A stretch of DNA of 64,000 bases from Multifurca ochricompacta (GCA_022496185.1 WTXG01000021.1:1-64000); one strand, 5' to 3'; numbered from the stretch's first letter, positions 10,838-21,700 are shown. The notes: generated from the letters alone by a model not told the origin. A program made the numbers and translations.

Positions 10838-12349
10838 GTGGCTTCCAGCCGCAGTCAGACCCTCTTTAAAGAAGAACTCATCGAACGCAGAGACGAGCAT
10901 AATCTTTCACAGCAAGTACTTGGCTCTGCCACCTGGAAAGATTTTGAGTCCGAGTTTGGATACTACGTCTATCACGACGGAAGATACCAACCGGTAGAAT
11001 ACGACGACGAAAAGAGAGTTTGGTATCGTATCCGATACTCGGATAGCCGACACTCTTGGGTTACTACAGGACCCGCCCCACCTGAATTTGGACTAGGACC
11101 GTGGAGAGAAAATCCCCCGGCCATCGTCACGGACTCTGAACCAGAAGAGTATGTAGAAGAACATAGTGAAGAAGCACTGGTATTAGCGCCGACTATCACC
11201 CCAGTTGCACCCGGAGTTGCCACGACCAGAGCCCCTGCTTTGACGACTCCCCAGATCTCCATACAGTCTACCGACACTGTCACCCCGTTTTACCAAAGAA
11301 TGTCTACCATTGCCGCCCAACTCCCAGACCCAGCCCCCCCGCCACCACCCCCAGCCATGCTGCCCCCAAATATCCCCCCACCGTCCGGACGTCTATCAGG
11401 TGTCCTACCACAGACGTTCATAGGGGACCGTTCACAAAGCAAAAAGTTTATGTTAGAGTTCACCACTTTCAAAAACTTTAACCACGATGTCCCCCAAATC
11501 ATCAATCCCTTCCAGCGCGCCAACCTCTTTCTGTCATTAATCCGAGGAGAGGCAGTAGACGACTGGACGATGGAGCAGCTGGAATGGCTGAACGAACAGA
11601 TCGAGAGTGGTCGTCGTACCACTAGCGAAGGCCTCTGGGAAACTATCGCCCAGAGGTTCAAGGACGCGTTCACGGACGGGCAGGCAAAGCAGAAGGCAGC
11701 CCGAGAGTTAAAAGCTCTGAAAATGGAGAAGGGAGAGCTGGACGCCTATGTAGCAAAGTTCAGAAGTTTGGCCAACAGGGCCGGTTATGATACAGACGAA
11801 GAGGCCACGCTGGACCTCTTCTCCCAGGGGCTGCCCAACCCTCTGGTGAAAAACATTATCCAGTTCCACCATCCCAATGACTGGGACACATGGGTTGACG
11901 CTGCCCGCCGACAGCAGCAAGATTACCTTGACTTCCAAACACGCTTTGGAGTTGATACAAGGAAGGGAAAGACCCGCGACCAATGGAAGGCCGCCTTTGG
12001 GATTAAACCCACACATACTGGTCAGAGGGATCCAAACGCAATGGATACCTCTGCTGACAGAACCAGGGCACGGGTCGCCCTTACAGAAGACGAGAGACAG
12101 ACGTTGATGAAGGAAGGACGGTGCTTTCGCTGCAAAGCGCAAGGGCACATGTCGAGGGAATGCCCGAAGAAAGGAGTACGCGCGGCAGAAGCAACTGTTA
12201 CACCTATCCGTAACAATCCCCCAACTGTCGAAAAGAAAACGACGACGAAGGAGGAGAAAGCGCAAGAAATATGGGCCAACATGATGAAGGAAAGCGAAGA
12301 AGTGCGGGCCATCTTGGTAGAAAAAGCATTCGCGAAAAAGGATTTTTGA
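10838..12349 (+). CDS. Gypsy-A Gag protein
   Basis: This 503-codon frame builds the capsid-like particle that packages the element RNA. Residues 1-95 form an aromatic N-terminal region (WYRIRY, SRHSWV). A proline-rich linker covers about 150-195, a retrotransposon-gag capsid domain about 200-350 (FKDAFTDGQAKQKAARELKA, LFSQGLPNPLV), and a CX2CX4HX4C zinc knuckle begins at residue 429 (CFRCKAQGHMSREC). The C-terminus is rich in Lys and Glu. The frame is open from 10817 but contains no ATG near its 5' end. The start given is GTG (gtggcttcc), which may be a mutated ATG or a non-AUG start. It overlaps pol, which lies in the -1 frame. Confidence 0.9.
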   Translation: MASSRSQTLFKEELIERRDEHNLSQQVLGSATWKDFESEFGYYVYHDGRYQPVEYDDEKRVWYRIRYSDSRHSWVTTGPAPPEFGLGPWRENPPAIVTDSEPEEYVEEHSEEALVLAPTITPVAPGVATTRAPALTTPQISIQSTDTVTPFYQRMSTIAAQLPDPAPPPPPPAMLPPNIPPPSGRLSGVLPQTFIGDRSQSKKFMLEFTTFKNFNHDVPQIINPFQRANLFLSLIRGEAVDDWTMEQLEWLNEQIESGRRTTSEGLWETIAQRFKDAFTDGQAKQKAARELKALKMEKGELDAYVAKFRSLANRAGYDTDEEATLDLFSQGLPNPLVKNIIQFHHPNDWDTWVDAARRQQQDYLDFQTRFGVDTRKGKTRDQWKAAFGIKPTHTGQRDPNAMDTSADRTRARVALTEDERQTLMKEGRCFRCKAQGHMSRECPKKGVRAAEATVTPIRNNPPTVEKKTTTKEEKAQEIWANMMKESEEVRAILVEKAFAKKDF

Positions 12350-15300
12350 TTGGCTCAAACCCATCGGCCTGGGCACGAGCACTACATGTAACCTCTGTGT
12401 ATACTAGTCGCTTCAAATCTTTGAAAATACCAGTACATTTCGAGACTACACAGAGAACGGCCGATCGCGATATCCTGATCGACTCAGGAGCCACCGATAA
12501 CTTCATTAGCCCGCGAATGGCAAAGACCATGGGATTAGGGATGCTGGCACTCCCTCAGGAAAAGAATATCTGGAATATTGATGGAACCGCCAACCGAGCA
12601 GGAAAGATTACACACTACACCGACCTTAGTGTCCAAGTAGGGGAAAGGACGAAGGTCATACGGTTCCTAGTCACCAACCTCGGTGAAGAGGATTTAGTTC
12701 TGGGATATCCTTGGCTTGCTGCATTCGAACCCAAAATCAACTGGAGTGATGCAACCATGGATAAAGATTCCTACCCTGTCCTCATCACATCAATGGGGTA
12801 TGATTATGCAGCTCGACACTCAGCAGTGCGAAGGATAGAGGAGGATCCAGGCTGTTGCTTCGTTACCAAAGCATCAGAACTAGCACAGAAAGCAGTGGAC
12901 GGACATACTGAAAAGACCTTCGAGGAGGTAGTGCCCAAAGAATACCATCGGCACTGGAAGGTGTTCTCGGAGGAGGAGTCGCAGCGCTTTCCCCCTGCGC
13001 GGCCATGGGACCATGCCATTGATTTCACACCTGATACCCCAGCAGCAATTGACTGCAAAATTTACCCACTGTCCCAGGCAGAACAAGCAGCGCTCACGAC
13101 GTTCCTCGAGGAGCATCTTGCCAAGGGGTACATTCGTCCGTCGAAGTCACCATATGCGTCGCCATTCTTCTTCATCAAGAAGAAAGACAGCAAACTACGA
13201 CCTGTACAAGACTACCGACGGATAAATGCCCACACTGTGAAGAACGCTTACCCACTGCCACTCATATCGGAACTCATCGACACTATGAGGGATAAGTCCC
13301 TATTCTCCAAAATGGATGTCCGTTGGGGTTACAACAACATTCGGATCAAAGAGGGAGACCAGTGTAAGGCGGCGTTTAAGACCAACCAAGGGCTCTATGA
13401 GCCGAACATCATGTTTTTCGGTCTTACCAACTCGCCTGCCACCTTTCAGTCTATGATGAACCACATCTTCCGCGACCTCATTCTTACTGGAGAAGTGGTG
13501 GTATACATGGACGACATACTAGTGGCTACTGCAGACGACCTGACCCATCATCGAGAACGAGTACACCAAGTACTAGATATCCTGCGAGAACATGACCTGT
13601 ACCTCAAACCAGCCAAATGCTCCTTCGAACAACGGAGCGTTGAGTATCTGGGAGTCATCCTAGAAGGAGGACACGTACGAATGGACCCGATAAAAGTACA
13701 GGGAATCAGGGAATGGCCTACACCCATGTGTGTCAAGGATGTGCGGTCCTTCGTCGGGTTTTGCAACTTCTATCGACGCTTTGTCAAAGGATTTTCAGGG
13801 ATTGCCCAACCACTGAATGGATTGTTAAAGAAGGACGTACCTTGGCATTGGACGGAGGAACAACAGCGAGCCTTCGAACAGATCCGAGATATCGTTGGCT
13901 CAGAACCAGTCCTCCTACAGCCAGACCTGGAGAAACCCTTTGAACTCGAAGTCGATGCATCCCGCTTTGCCAATGGCGCCGTACTAAACCAAAGGGATGC
14001 AGCGGGATTACTTCACCCAGTCGCCTTCTTTTCGGAGACGTTTTCACCAGCGGAACGAAATTATGATATCTGGGATAGAGAGCTGCTTGCTATTGTAAAG
14101 GCGCTACGACATTGGCGGCCGTACCTAGCAGGAACACCTCACAGGACCATCATTCATACCGATCACTCCAACCTACTCTATTGGAAGGAACCCCACAAAA
14201 TTAGTCGAAGGGTTGCGCGTGAAGTCCTAGAGCTGGAAGAATACAACTTCGTGTTGAAACATATTGCAGGGAGTCGCAATGCACGCGCAGACGCCCTGTC
14301 AAGACGACCCGATTTCAGTGGTGGAGAAGATGACAACAATAATATCACGGTACTCCCAGAAGAAGTGTTTGTAAAGCAAGCAGTCGTAAGCCTCCATGAC
14401 ATGGACCTGTGGGCGCAGGTGTCACAGAACATGAACCAACAGTTATGCGAAACCTGGGCAGATGCACACAATCTGAAGAAGATTGACGGCCTTTGGTGGA
14501 AGGACGGGGATCGACTCGTTGTCACCGGTGGCGACAACATTAAGAGGGGGGTGATCCATTTTCACCACGATCTCCCCTCCGCTGGACACCCAGGCATTGC
14601 TAATACATACGCTCTGGCCAAACGAGACTACTGGTGGCCGAACATGAAGAAGGACATAGAGGACTATGTGAAAGGATGCGCAGAGTGCCAGGCCAATAAA
14701 GTGAATACGCACCCGCATCCACCAGCACCATTCCCAATCACACCCACGACCTCGCAACCATTCCAAACCATTGCCATGGACTTCATCGTGAAACTCCCCA
14801 CGTCCCGAGGCTTCGACTCCATCTTGACTATCACCGATCATGACTGTTCAAAAGCAGCCTTGTTTATACCCTGTAACGAATCCATCACAGCAGAAGGGGT
14901 GGCCAAACTCTACCTTGATCATGTCTACAGACATTATGGCCTCCCTGAAAAGATCATTTCAGACCGCGACCCGCGCTTCACCTCTGCATTTGCCAAAGCG
15001 CTCTGTAAGGTCCTGGATATAACCCAGAACATCTCAACAGCCTATCACCCACAGACAGATGGACAATCAGAAAGGACAAACCAGTGGCTTGAGCAATATC
15101 TTCGATTCTGGTGCAATGGACGACAAGATGACTGGGCCGATTGGCTAGCGACGGCTGAGTTTGCACATAACTCTTGGCCCAATGGTACCACTAAGACCTC
15201 CCCATTCTCACTTATCATGGGATGGACACCACGAACGACTTGGACCGGGAAGTCCACGAACGTACCCTCGGCTTTGCAGCGTATCGACCAATGGGAGGAG

Positions 15301-15819
15301 ATAAGGAAATCGGCCAATGAGAACCTACTGAAGGCGCAAAAGGCTCTGTCAGACAAACCATCGAAATTCACACCTTATCAGACCCATGACCTTGTCTGGC
15401 TGGAAGGGAAGAACATTCATACGTCACATCCAACTGCCAAGTTAGCGCCCCGACGTCACGGACCATTCGAGATAACGAGGAAGCTGTCAGATGTGTCATA
15501 CGAACTCAAGCTCCCGTCCACATGGAGGATCCATCCGGTCTTCCACGCCAAGCTTCTGACGCCTTACAAGGAGACGACTCTCCATGGGGAAAACTTCCCA
15601 AGACCTCCCCCTGACCTTATCGATGGAGAAGCAGAATGGGAAGTGGAACGGATTCTAGACTCGCTACGTAAAGGCCGAGGGCGCAAGCTGCATTACCTCG
15701 TTAAGTGGAAAGGATTCCCAGACTCTGACAACTCGTGGGAGCCAGCCGGGAATATCTTTGCCCCAGCCCTTATCTCGGAGTTCCACACCCAACACCCAGA
15801 AGCGCCCAAAGACAGTTAA
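12271..15819 (+). CDS. Gypsy-A Pol polyprotein: protease, RT, RNase H, integrase, chromodomain
   Basis: The frame has 1182 codons and is open from about 12212. Pepsin-like protease LIDSGATDNFI sits near residue 70. Reverse transcriptase spans about 270-450, with VYMDDILVA near 411-419. RNase H spans about 555-680 (DASRFANGAV, ELLAIVKAL, TDHSNLLYW). The integrase HHCC zinc finger is near 763-810. The core DDE residues are in MDFIVKLP (836), SDRDPRFTS (about 897) and QSERTNQW (about 933). A chromodomain (EVERILDS...HYLVKWKGFPDSDNSWEP) lies at 1121-1173 and should steer integration to modified chromatin. The frame is -1 relative to gag, with about 136 nt of overlap. Asp-Ser-Lys near 13190 replaces the usual Asp-Gly-Lys (GGC to AGC at a CpG), which may impair RT. 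Otherwise it is intact. Confidence 0.95.
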   Translation: MGQHDEGKRRSAGHLGRKSIREKGFLIGSNPSAWARALHVTSVYTSRFKSLKIPVHFETTQRTADRDILIDSGATDNFISPRMAKTMGLGMLALPQEKNIWNIDGTANRAGKITHYTDLSVQVGERTKVIRFLVTNLGEEDLVLGYPWLAAFEPKINWSDATMDKDSYPVLITSMGYDYAARHSAVRRIEEDPGCCFVTKASELAQKAVDGHTEKTFEEVVPKEYHRHWKVFSEEESQRFPPARPWDHAIDFTPDTPAAIDCKIYPLSQAEQAALTTFLEEHLAKGYIRPSKSPYASPFFFIKKKDSKLRPVQDYRRINAHTVKNAYPLPLISELIDTMRDKSLFSKMDVRWGYNNIRIKEGDQCKAAFKTNQGLYEPNIMFFGLTNSPATFQSMMNHIFRDLILTGEVVVYMDDILVATADDLTHHRERVHQVLDILREHDLYLKPAKCSFEQRSVEYLGVILEGGHVRMDPIKVQGIREWPTPMCVKDVRSFVGFCNFYRRFVKGFSGIAQPLNGLLKKDVPWHWTEEQQRAFEQIRDIVGSEPVLLQPDLEKPFELEVDASRFANGAVLNQRDAAGLLHPVAFFSETFSPAERNYDIWDRELLAIVKALRHWRPYLAGTPHRTIIHTDHSNLLYWKEPHKISRRVAREVLELEEYNFVLKHIAGSRNARADALSRRPDFSGGEDDNNNITVLPEEVFVKQAVVSLHDMDLWAQVSQNMNQQLCETWADAHNLKKIDGLWWKDGDRLVVTGGDNIKRGVIHFHHDLPSAGHPGIANTYALAKRDYWWPNMKKDIEDYVKGCAECQANKVNTHPHPPAPFPITPTTSQPFQTIAMDFIVKLPTSRGFDSILTITDHDCSKAALFIPCNESITAEGVAKLYLDHVYRHYGLPEKIISDRDPRFTSAFAKALCKVLDITQNISTAYHPQTDGQSERTNQWLEQYLRFWCNGRQDDWADWLATAEFAHNSWPNGTTKTSPFSLIMGWTPRTTWTGKSTNVPSALQRIDQWEEIRKSANENLLKAQKALSDKPSKFTPYQTHDLVWLEGKNIHTSHPTAKLAPRRHGPFEITRKLSDVSYELKLPSTWRIHPVFHAKLLTPYKETTLHGENFPRPPPDLIDGEAEWEVERILDSLRKGRGRKLHYLVKWKGFPDSDNSWEPAGNIFAPALISEFHTQHPEAPKDS

Positions 15820-15855
15820 AAGGAGCGACCCTCCCCGCATAAAAGACCCCAGTAC

Positions 15856-17094
15856 ATGCTCTCACAGCAAAGTCCTACTACTGAATCCTCTATCATGTCT
15901 TTCATCGCTGCCAATGCCGCCGTCGACGCGTTCACTGCCACCACCGTAGTTGTCGAGAATTTCCCATCCGCTCATCCCTCTACACGCCCGTCATCCCCCA
16001 TCGATTATGAAGCAGCCGAAGCACGAGTTAAGAACCAATCCCCCAACCCCAACGATGACTTTGAACACAGCGAAGAGCCACACCCGAACGACCTGCTAGG
16101 CATGGAGTTGGATGATGAAGTACCCGAATTTCCATTCATCACTAATAATCCCAATTCTTCCATGTATTTCCCTCTCGAGATCACCATGGCAGACGGAACC
16201 ACTGCTATCGCCAAGTATATATTCTACACCAATGGAGGGATGGACGTCGCGGGATGTATGAAGAAGGGTGGCCCCGTCTATGGGGCTCCGGTCTATTTGG
16301 AAGAAAGGTATACGGGGCGTCTACATCACACGATGACCGATGAACAGCTCGGGCACCTGGCTGCCGAGGACTCCCGCGCCTTCGCAATCGACGAAGTGCT
16401 GAATGACATGCGCCTTCCGCGTCTCAAAGCAGAGGTAATGAGACTGCGGAAGAACCTGACGTTGCGCACGACACTCAATCGACAGTACAAGGAACATGCA
16501 AAGATGATGGCGAAGTTGACCAACGGGATGTTTCAGATAGAGCAGGAGCTGGTGGAAGTCAGAAAGAGGCTGGAGATAGGGGATGCGTACCAGACCATCG
16601 CCGAAAGGTACGCCGATACATATGCACGGCCCCTCCCTCCACGGTCATTGGGAGCCGCCCCGCAACTGCTACCGAATCGGTTCGAGATGCCGCGCATGCA
16701 CGAAAACCCACGAGGAGAGACGTGCTGGCGATGTGACAGCAAGTATCACATCAGCTGGAATTGTCCTCTTAACCGCAAGTGGTGCAGACATTGTCGTAGC
16801 AACCTTCATTGGAGCCGCTTCTGTATCTTTCGCCGCGTAGGAGTCGCCCCGACGATCGTCAATCCATCAGGGTGGTGCGGCAAGTGCCTCCACCATAACT
16901 CGGGACATCGTGAGTTGGACTGCCCAGTCCACGATCTGTGTCGATCGTGTGGGCAGCGTGGCCCATACGGATTCCTTCGCACCCACCAATGTCCACAAGA
17001 TTCAGACAAGGAGAATTATACGCTGGATGATCGTAATGTAGCTGACGATTACCTGGACTTGGTGCAGGATGATGACGGTACGAGTCGTTTCTAG
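15856..17094 (+). CDS. Gypsy-A ORF3: zinc-knuckle protein encoded after pol
   Basis: The ATG-started ORF of 412 codons begins 36 bp after the pol stop and ends 31 bp before the 3' LTR, where some gypsy elements keep env. No membrane segment or signal peptide is seen. The N-terminus is Ser/Pro/acidic-rich. About 90-150 is a globular-looking part. About 175-260 is charged and probably coiled coil. Four metal-binding motifs then follow: CX2CX4HX4C at residues 290 and 310, CX2CX6HX4C at 341 and CX2CX11HXC at 362. An acidic tail ends the protein. The first two are retroviral-type knuckles, so a nucleic-acid-binding or chaperone role is a reasonable inference. The decayed minus-strand copy (29561-30898) keeps this frame open and all the ligands. 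I do not recognise a named family. Confidence 0.85.
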   Translation: MLSQQSPTTESSIMSFIAANAAVDAFTATTVVVENFPSAHPSTRPSSPIDYEAAEARVKNQSPNPNDDFEHSEEPHPNDLLGMELDDEVPEFPFITNNPNSSMYFPLEITMADGTTAIAKYIFYTNGGMDVAGCMKKGGPVYGAPVYLEERYTGRLHHTMTDEQLGHLAAEDSRAFAIDEVLNDMRLPRLKAEVMRLRKNLTLRTTLNRQYKEHAKMMAKLTNGMFQIEQELVEVRKRLEIGDAYQTIAERYADTYARPLPPRSLGAAPQLLPNRFEMPRMHENPRGETCWRCDSKYHISWNCPLNRKWCRHCRSNLHWSRFCIFRRVGVAPTIVNPSGWCGKCLHHNSGHRELDCPVHDLCRSCGQRGPYGFLRTHQCPQDSDKENYTLDDRNVADDYLDLVQDDDGTSRF

Positions 17095-17112
17095 CCGGGT
17101 CTGCTAGAACCA

Positions 17113-17125
17113 GAAGAGGGGGTGA
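17113..17125 (+). other. Gypsy-A polypurine tract
   Basis: agaagagggggtga directly precedes the 3' LTR and would prime plus-strand DNA synthesis. Confidence 0.7.
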
Positions 17126-17710
17126 TGTTACAATTTTTACCCTCTCTCCCTGTCTTCTTCACCCTTCCCAACGACGACCCCTCTTTACCGCCTACGTTAC
17201 ACTTTCAGATCACGTCCCCGTCCTGGGATCCCTCACGTGCCTTGCTTCCCTCCCCGTGACTCGCTTTGTATCTGTTGACCGACTGTATAGCCATGTTTAC
17301 CCTTTTATCTCGCTATCTCCTTATCTTTATGACCGGACACTTACTTAATACCCTATCAGAAGCTAGGCTTTACGCCCTCCGCTTCCGTATATTTGGGCCC
17401 ACCTGATCCTAGTCCCTTATCGCATAGACGCCCGTTTACTTACGTATATAAGTCCGCTGTATCTACCTTGTAGACCTCAGACTCGACTTATTGAATACAT
17501 CGGTGCTTGTCTTCTGGACATCCCTTTGAACGCTTGACTCGATCCTCTCAGTGCTTCTGGCACTTTCCGCTTAACATTGTCTTCAAGTACAGCCTTGTCG
17601 ACTTTGACTCCTTCCATCTAAGACTCCAAGGGATCCTATTGGTCCCTTATCCGATCACGAACGAACGCTGTCACACAAGTCGTGTGGAACGTCCCGCACC
17701 GGATGTAACA
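17126..17710 (+). repeat. Gypsy-A 3' LTR
   Basis: It is 585 bp, TGTTACAATTT to GGATGTAACA, followed by the TSD accac (17711-17715). It has CG at the two positions where the 5' LTR has CA or TG. Confidence 0.97.
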
Positions 17711-17729
17711 ACCACCCTCTTTTTACATT

Positions 17730-18710
17730 ATGGCTGACGACATGAAGATCACCCTGACCAAGTTAGCTGCAGATGGATCCAACTGGATCACTTACCAAGA
17801 CCGCATGAAGTGGACTTTCAATGTGAAGGGGCTATCTGAAATCATCACAAGTGCCATGATAACAGCCACTTACACCAATGCCAGCACAGTTGGAGGACGT
17901 TCCCCCAATGAACAATGGGCAATGCATGAAGCTACAGTCAAAGAGCTTATTGGTGTATCTGTACCCGACACAATCTTCAACCAGATCAAAGACAAGACCA
18001 CAGCAAAGGATGTTTGGGACTCACTGATGAACTTGTTCAAGAAGCAATCAAGTAGCTTGATGGTTGATCTGGGAAGGAAGTTTAGAAACTTGAAGTGTGG
18101 GGAGGATGACAACGTACGTGCCCACCTTGACAATCTTGATGACATGCGAGAGAAGCTCGCGTCTGTTGGGAGAACTATTGGCGAGGACGAATACGTCGAC
18201 ATCCTCACAGGCTCCCTTCCACCATCTTATGATGCCGCCATTGATTCCCTCACAACCACATATGACTCCAGTAATTTGGTCTTGACACCTGCAGCTGTCA
18301 AAAGGGTTGCTATCAACACTTATGAAAAGAAGCTCCTCCACAAAGACAAATCACCTCAAGATGAAGCATTTGCAGCCAGTAGCCAGCACAAAAAGAAGAG
18401 CAAGCGTGATGTCAAGTGCTTTAACTGCCACAAGAAGGGGCATGTTAAAGCAGAATGCTGGGCAAAAGGAGGAGGAAAGGAGGGACAATGGCCGAAGAAG
18501 AAAGGCAATAGCACGAACGCTGTTGCTGCGATCATGGAGAAGACCAATGATATCGAGTCTTGGGCCGTGATAGAAGAACTAGGTGATCAAGAGAACAAGT
18601 CCTCGATCACAATGCAAGATCAAAGCGATCTACAAAACACATTAGTACATGACATGGCGAGTGCAGCACTTACCACTGAAACCAAGCTTTATGACTCTGG
18701 TGCTTCATGA
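17730..18710 (+). CDS. Copia-2 Gag and start of protease, ended by a premature TGA
   Basis: This is an ATG-started 326-codon frame. The gag (UBN2-type) region covers residues about 1-200 (WITYQDRMKWTF, VWDSLMNLFKKQ, LTGSLPPSYD). A CX2CX4HX4C zinc knuckle (CFNCHKKGHVKAEC) lies near residue 230. The protease begins at the end with YDSGAS. The TGA at 18708-18710 is followed in frame by HISPF, where copia proteases continue without a break, so the stop is best explained as CGA to TGA. Gypsy-A inserted just upstream separates this gene from its LTR promoter. Confidence 0.88.
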   Translation: MADDMKITLTKLAADGSNWITYQDRMKWTFNVKGLSEIITSAMITATYTNASTVGGRSPNEQWAMHEATVKELIGVSVPDTIFNQIKDKTTAKDVWDSLMNLFKKQSSSLMVDLGRKFRNLKCGEDDNVRAHLDNLDDMREKLASVGRTIGEDEYVDILTGSLPPSYDAAIDSLTTTYDSSNLVLTPAAVKRVAINTYEKKLLHKDKSPQDEAFAASSQHKKKSKRDVKCFNCHKKGHVKAECWAKGGGKEGQWPKKKGNSTNAVAAIMEKTNDIESWAVIEELGDQENKSSITMQDQSDLQNTLVHDMASAALTTETKLYDSGAS

Positions 18711-21700
18711 CACATCTCCCCATTTCTCCAATGTTTCACTTCTTATCGATCTATTCCACCCAGAGCAATCACTGCAGCCGACAAATGAGTTTTCTATGCC
18801 ATCGGAACTGGCGATCTTCAAATTGAGGTGCTGAATGGGCTGAAGACCACACCAGTTATTCTCAAAGACGCTTTATATGCACCTGAAATTGGACTCACTG
18901 TCGTATCCATTGGACGTATTGCAAACGCTGGTTACACTGTTTCCTTCGAAGGCCAGGATTGCAAGATCAAAAATACAAAAGGAGATGAGATTGGTAAAAT
19001 CAGCACAAGCCCCAATGGGCTATACAAAGTCGAGCACATACATGCAGTGGCAGTTGCACCCAAACCTGAGAGAGTGGATATTCTCATGCTTCACAGACGC
19101 CCCAGACACATCTCAGTGGACTCCATCTGCGCTTTGATCTGCAACAACGCAGTCACCAGACTGCAACTAATAAACGATGTTTTTCCCCTTAGTTGTGAAT
19201 CGTGTGACTATGCAAAGCTCACTCGCAAGACTATCAAGAAAGAATGAGCTACTCTGCCAGCTCAAGCTTTTGGAGAAGAGATCCATATGGACTTATGGGG
19301 CCATCACCATTGTCGACCATCGGAGGTCGCAAATACTATGTGACATTTACAGATGATTACTCTCAATTCACTAGGCTGGAGCTACTCAAAAGCAAAGATG
19401 AAACAATTCAAGCCTACAAAACTTTTGCAAATTGGGCCTACACTCAGCATGGTGTATGAATTCGATGACTGCAGTCTGACTGTGGAGGTGAGTTCACCAG
19501 TAATGAATTCACCAAGTTCCTGCAAGAGCAAGGAACCGAATGACGCCTCACAACACACGACACTCCACAACATAATGGTATAGTGGAATCTCTCAACCGA
19601 CGACTTCTCAAGCACGTGTGCACAATTCTGCATCACACGCAACTCCCAAAGTATCTATGGGGTGAAGCAATCCATTTTGCTATTTGGCTGAAGAATCGTA
19701 CATCTACGAAGACACTGGGTAATGTGACACCTCATGAATGCCTCTATGGAGAGAAGCCTAACTTAGGATGGATCCCTGAGTGGGGTCAGCACATCTGGGT
19801 CCACAATAATTCTGGCTCAAAACTAGACACACGTGGACTGGAGGCAAGATGGGTGGGATATGACAGAGATAGCACACATGCACATCGTGTGTATTGGCCA
19901 GGCAGGCACACTGTCTCTGTGGAAAGAGACATAAAGTTTGTACCCCCTACTGTGATGGTGTATTCACCACTTCCTAGCCACACTACACCAAGTCCACCAC
20001 AACCACCAACCATGATGCTCCTGACACCTCCCGTTTCAGTAGTCACACAGCCACAGCAAAGGACTTCACCATCGCCATCAGTTACAACTTCTCAGCCGCC
20101 CACTTTCAGCATGCCAGTATGCACACAAGTACGACCTCCAGCCACCAGCAGTGGAGAAGAAGAATTAGAAGATGAAGAAGTGGAAGAAGAATTAATGGAA
20201 CCTGCCACAACCTCAAAAGGCAAAGCACCATTGCAAACACCAGACGCACCCAAAAAGAAGAGAATTGAGCCTGCAGAACCAACACAAAAGTCTCAACGCC
20301 TGATAAAACTGTTGGAAATGATGCAACGAACCCTCAGTGCCCAAGGAGGATCACTGCCTGCTCGCAGAAGTACACCAACAGCCTCAACAATCTCCTCTAG
20401 ACTCAAATATCACCATCCAGACACTCAAGAAGGCTCTGCATCTATCGCTGACCTATCTTCAAATACAGTTTATGCCTATCAGGCAGAATATGATGATATG
20501 ATTGCAGCAGCTATTGAAGATGCCAAAGGCAACCCAAGATCACTCACCGAAGCCAAAACACATGACAACTGGCCTCTTTGGAAGGAGGCTATGGACTGCG
20601 AAATACTCACTCTGGAAAAGGCAAATATGTGGATTACAGTCCCACGTCCCAATGACAAGAACATAGTTGGATCGAAGTGGGTCTTTCGTATCAAACACAA
20701 GGCTGACAGTTCTGTGGAGAAGTACAAAGTGAGACTCATCGCACACAGCTTTACCCAAGTATATGGAGTTGACTATTTCGACACATTTTCTCCTGTTGCC
20801 AAACTAACCAGTTTCCGCACCATACTGGCACTGGCAGCACAATATGACTGGGAAATTGATTCCTTTGACTTCAATGGAGCATATCTCAATGGAGAACTCA
20901 ACGCAGATGAAGAAATATACATGCAAGCTCCACCTGGCTATGAAAACCAAGATGGCGACACTGTGAAGAAACTACAGAAGTCACTTTACGGTCTAAAACA
21001 AGCTGGGTGAAAGTGGTATGACACACTTTTGCATGCCCTTACTGACCTGGGTTTCCGCATTAGCAGTGCAGATCCAGGTGTATTCCACATTCGCATCGAA
21101 AAACACATATTAATACTTGCCATCCATGTCAACGACTGCGCCTTCACAGGCAGCTCAAGCAACTTGATTACCCAATACAAAGCCAAGTTGAATGCACGAT
21201 ATGCTCTTACAGACTTAGGGCCAATTCATTGGCTGCTAGGTATCAAGATTTCGCACGACAGAGAAGCAAGAACAATATCATTATCTCAAACCTCATACAT
21301 CAATTCCATTCTTGCACAATTCAAATTAGAAGATGTAAAACCTTACAACACTGCAATGCCACCAGGAGTTCAATACTCCCATAACGACTCACTGCGAACG
21401 CCGACCGATGCCGAAAAGATGAAGAGAACGCCATACCATGAGGCAATTGGAAGCCTCATGTATGCTTCAGTTGGTACATGTCCCAACATCGCCTATGCCG
21501 TCTCAACCCTATCACAATTTCTCGAAAACCCTGGTCAAATTCACTGGGAAGCAGCCAAAAGAATCATGTGGTATCTTTCTGGCACTAGAGACATGGAACT
21601 GACATATGGGGCAAGCCCACAACCTCATAGGATTCACCAACTCTGATGGAGCGAACCAAGAACACAGACATGCTATCTCAGGCTACACATTCCTCATCGA

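Larger units (their letters stand above)
10234..17710 (+). mobile_element. Gypsy-A: full-length chromovirus (Ty3/gypsy) retrotransposon
   Basis: It spans 7477 bp with two 585-bp LTRs, flanked by TSD accac (10229-10233 and 17711-17715), inserted in the Copia-2 leader 17 bp before the Copia-2 gag ATG. It encodes gag, a -1-frame pol with a C-terminal chromodomain, and a third ORF with four zinc-binding motifs. The LTRs differ at only 2 of 585 positions by my reading, both CpG transitions, so the insertion is recent. It carries a 34-nt TATA-to-start spacing and a self-complementary primer site. It is the most intact element in the window, though gag starts with GTG and pol has at least one CpG-type missense change. 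Confidence 0.96.

Noticed and set aside
10615..10869. 84-codon ORF in the Gypsy-A 5' LTR with a near-identical twin at 17507
   Set aside because: It lies within the LTR and is duplicated only because the LTR is; it has no start context or motif and ends in the gag leader.
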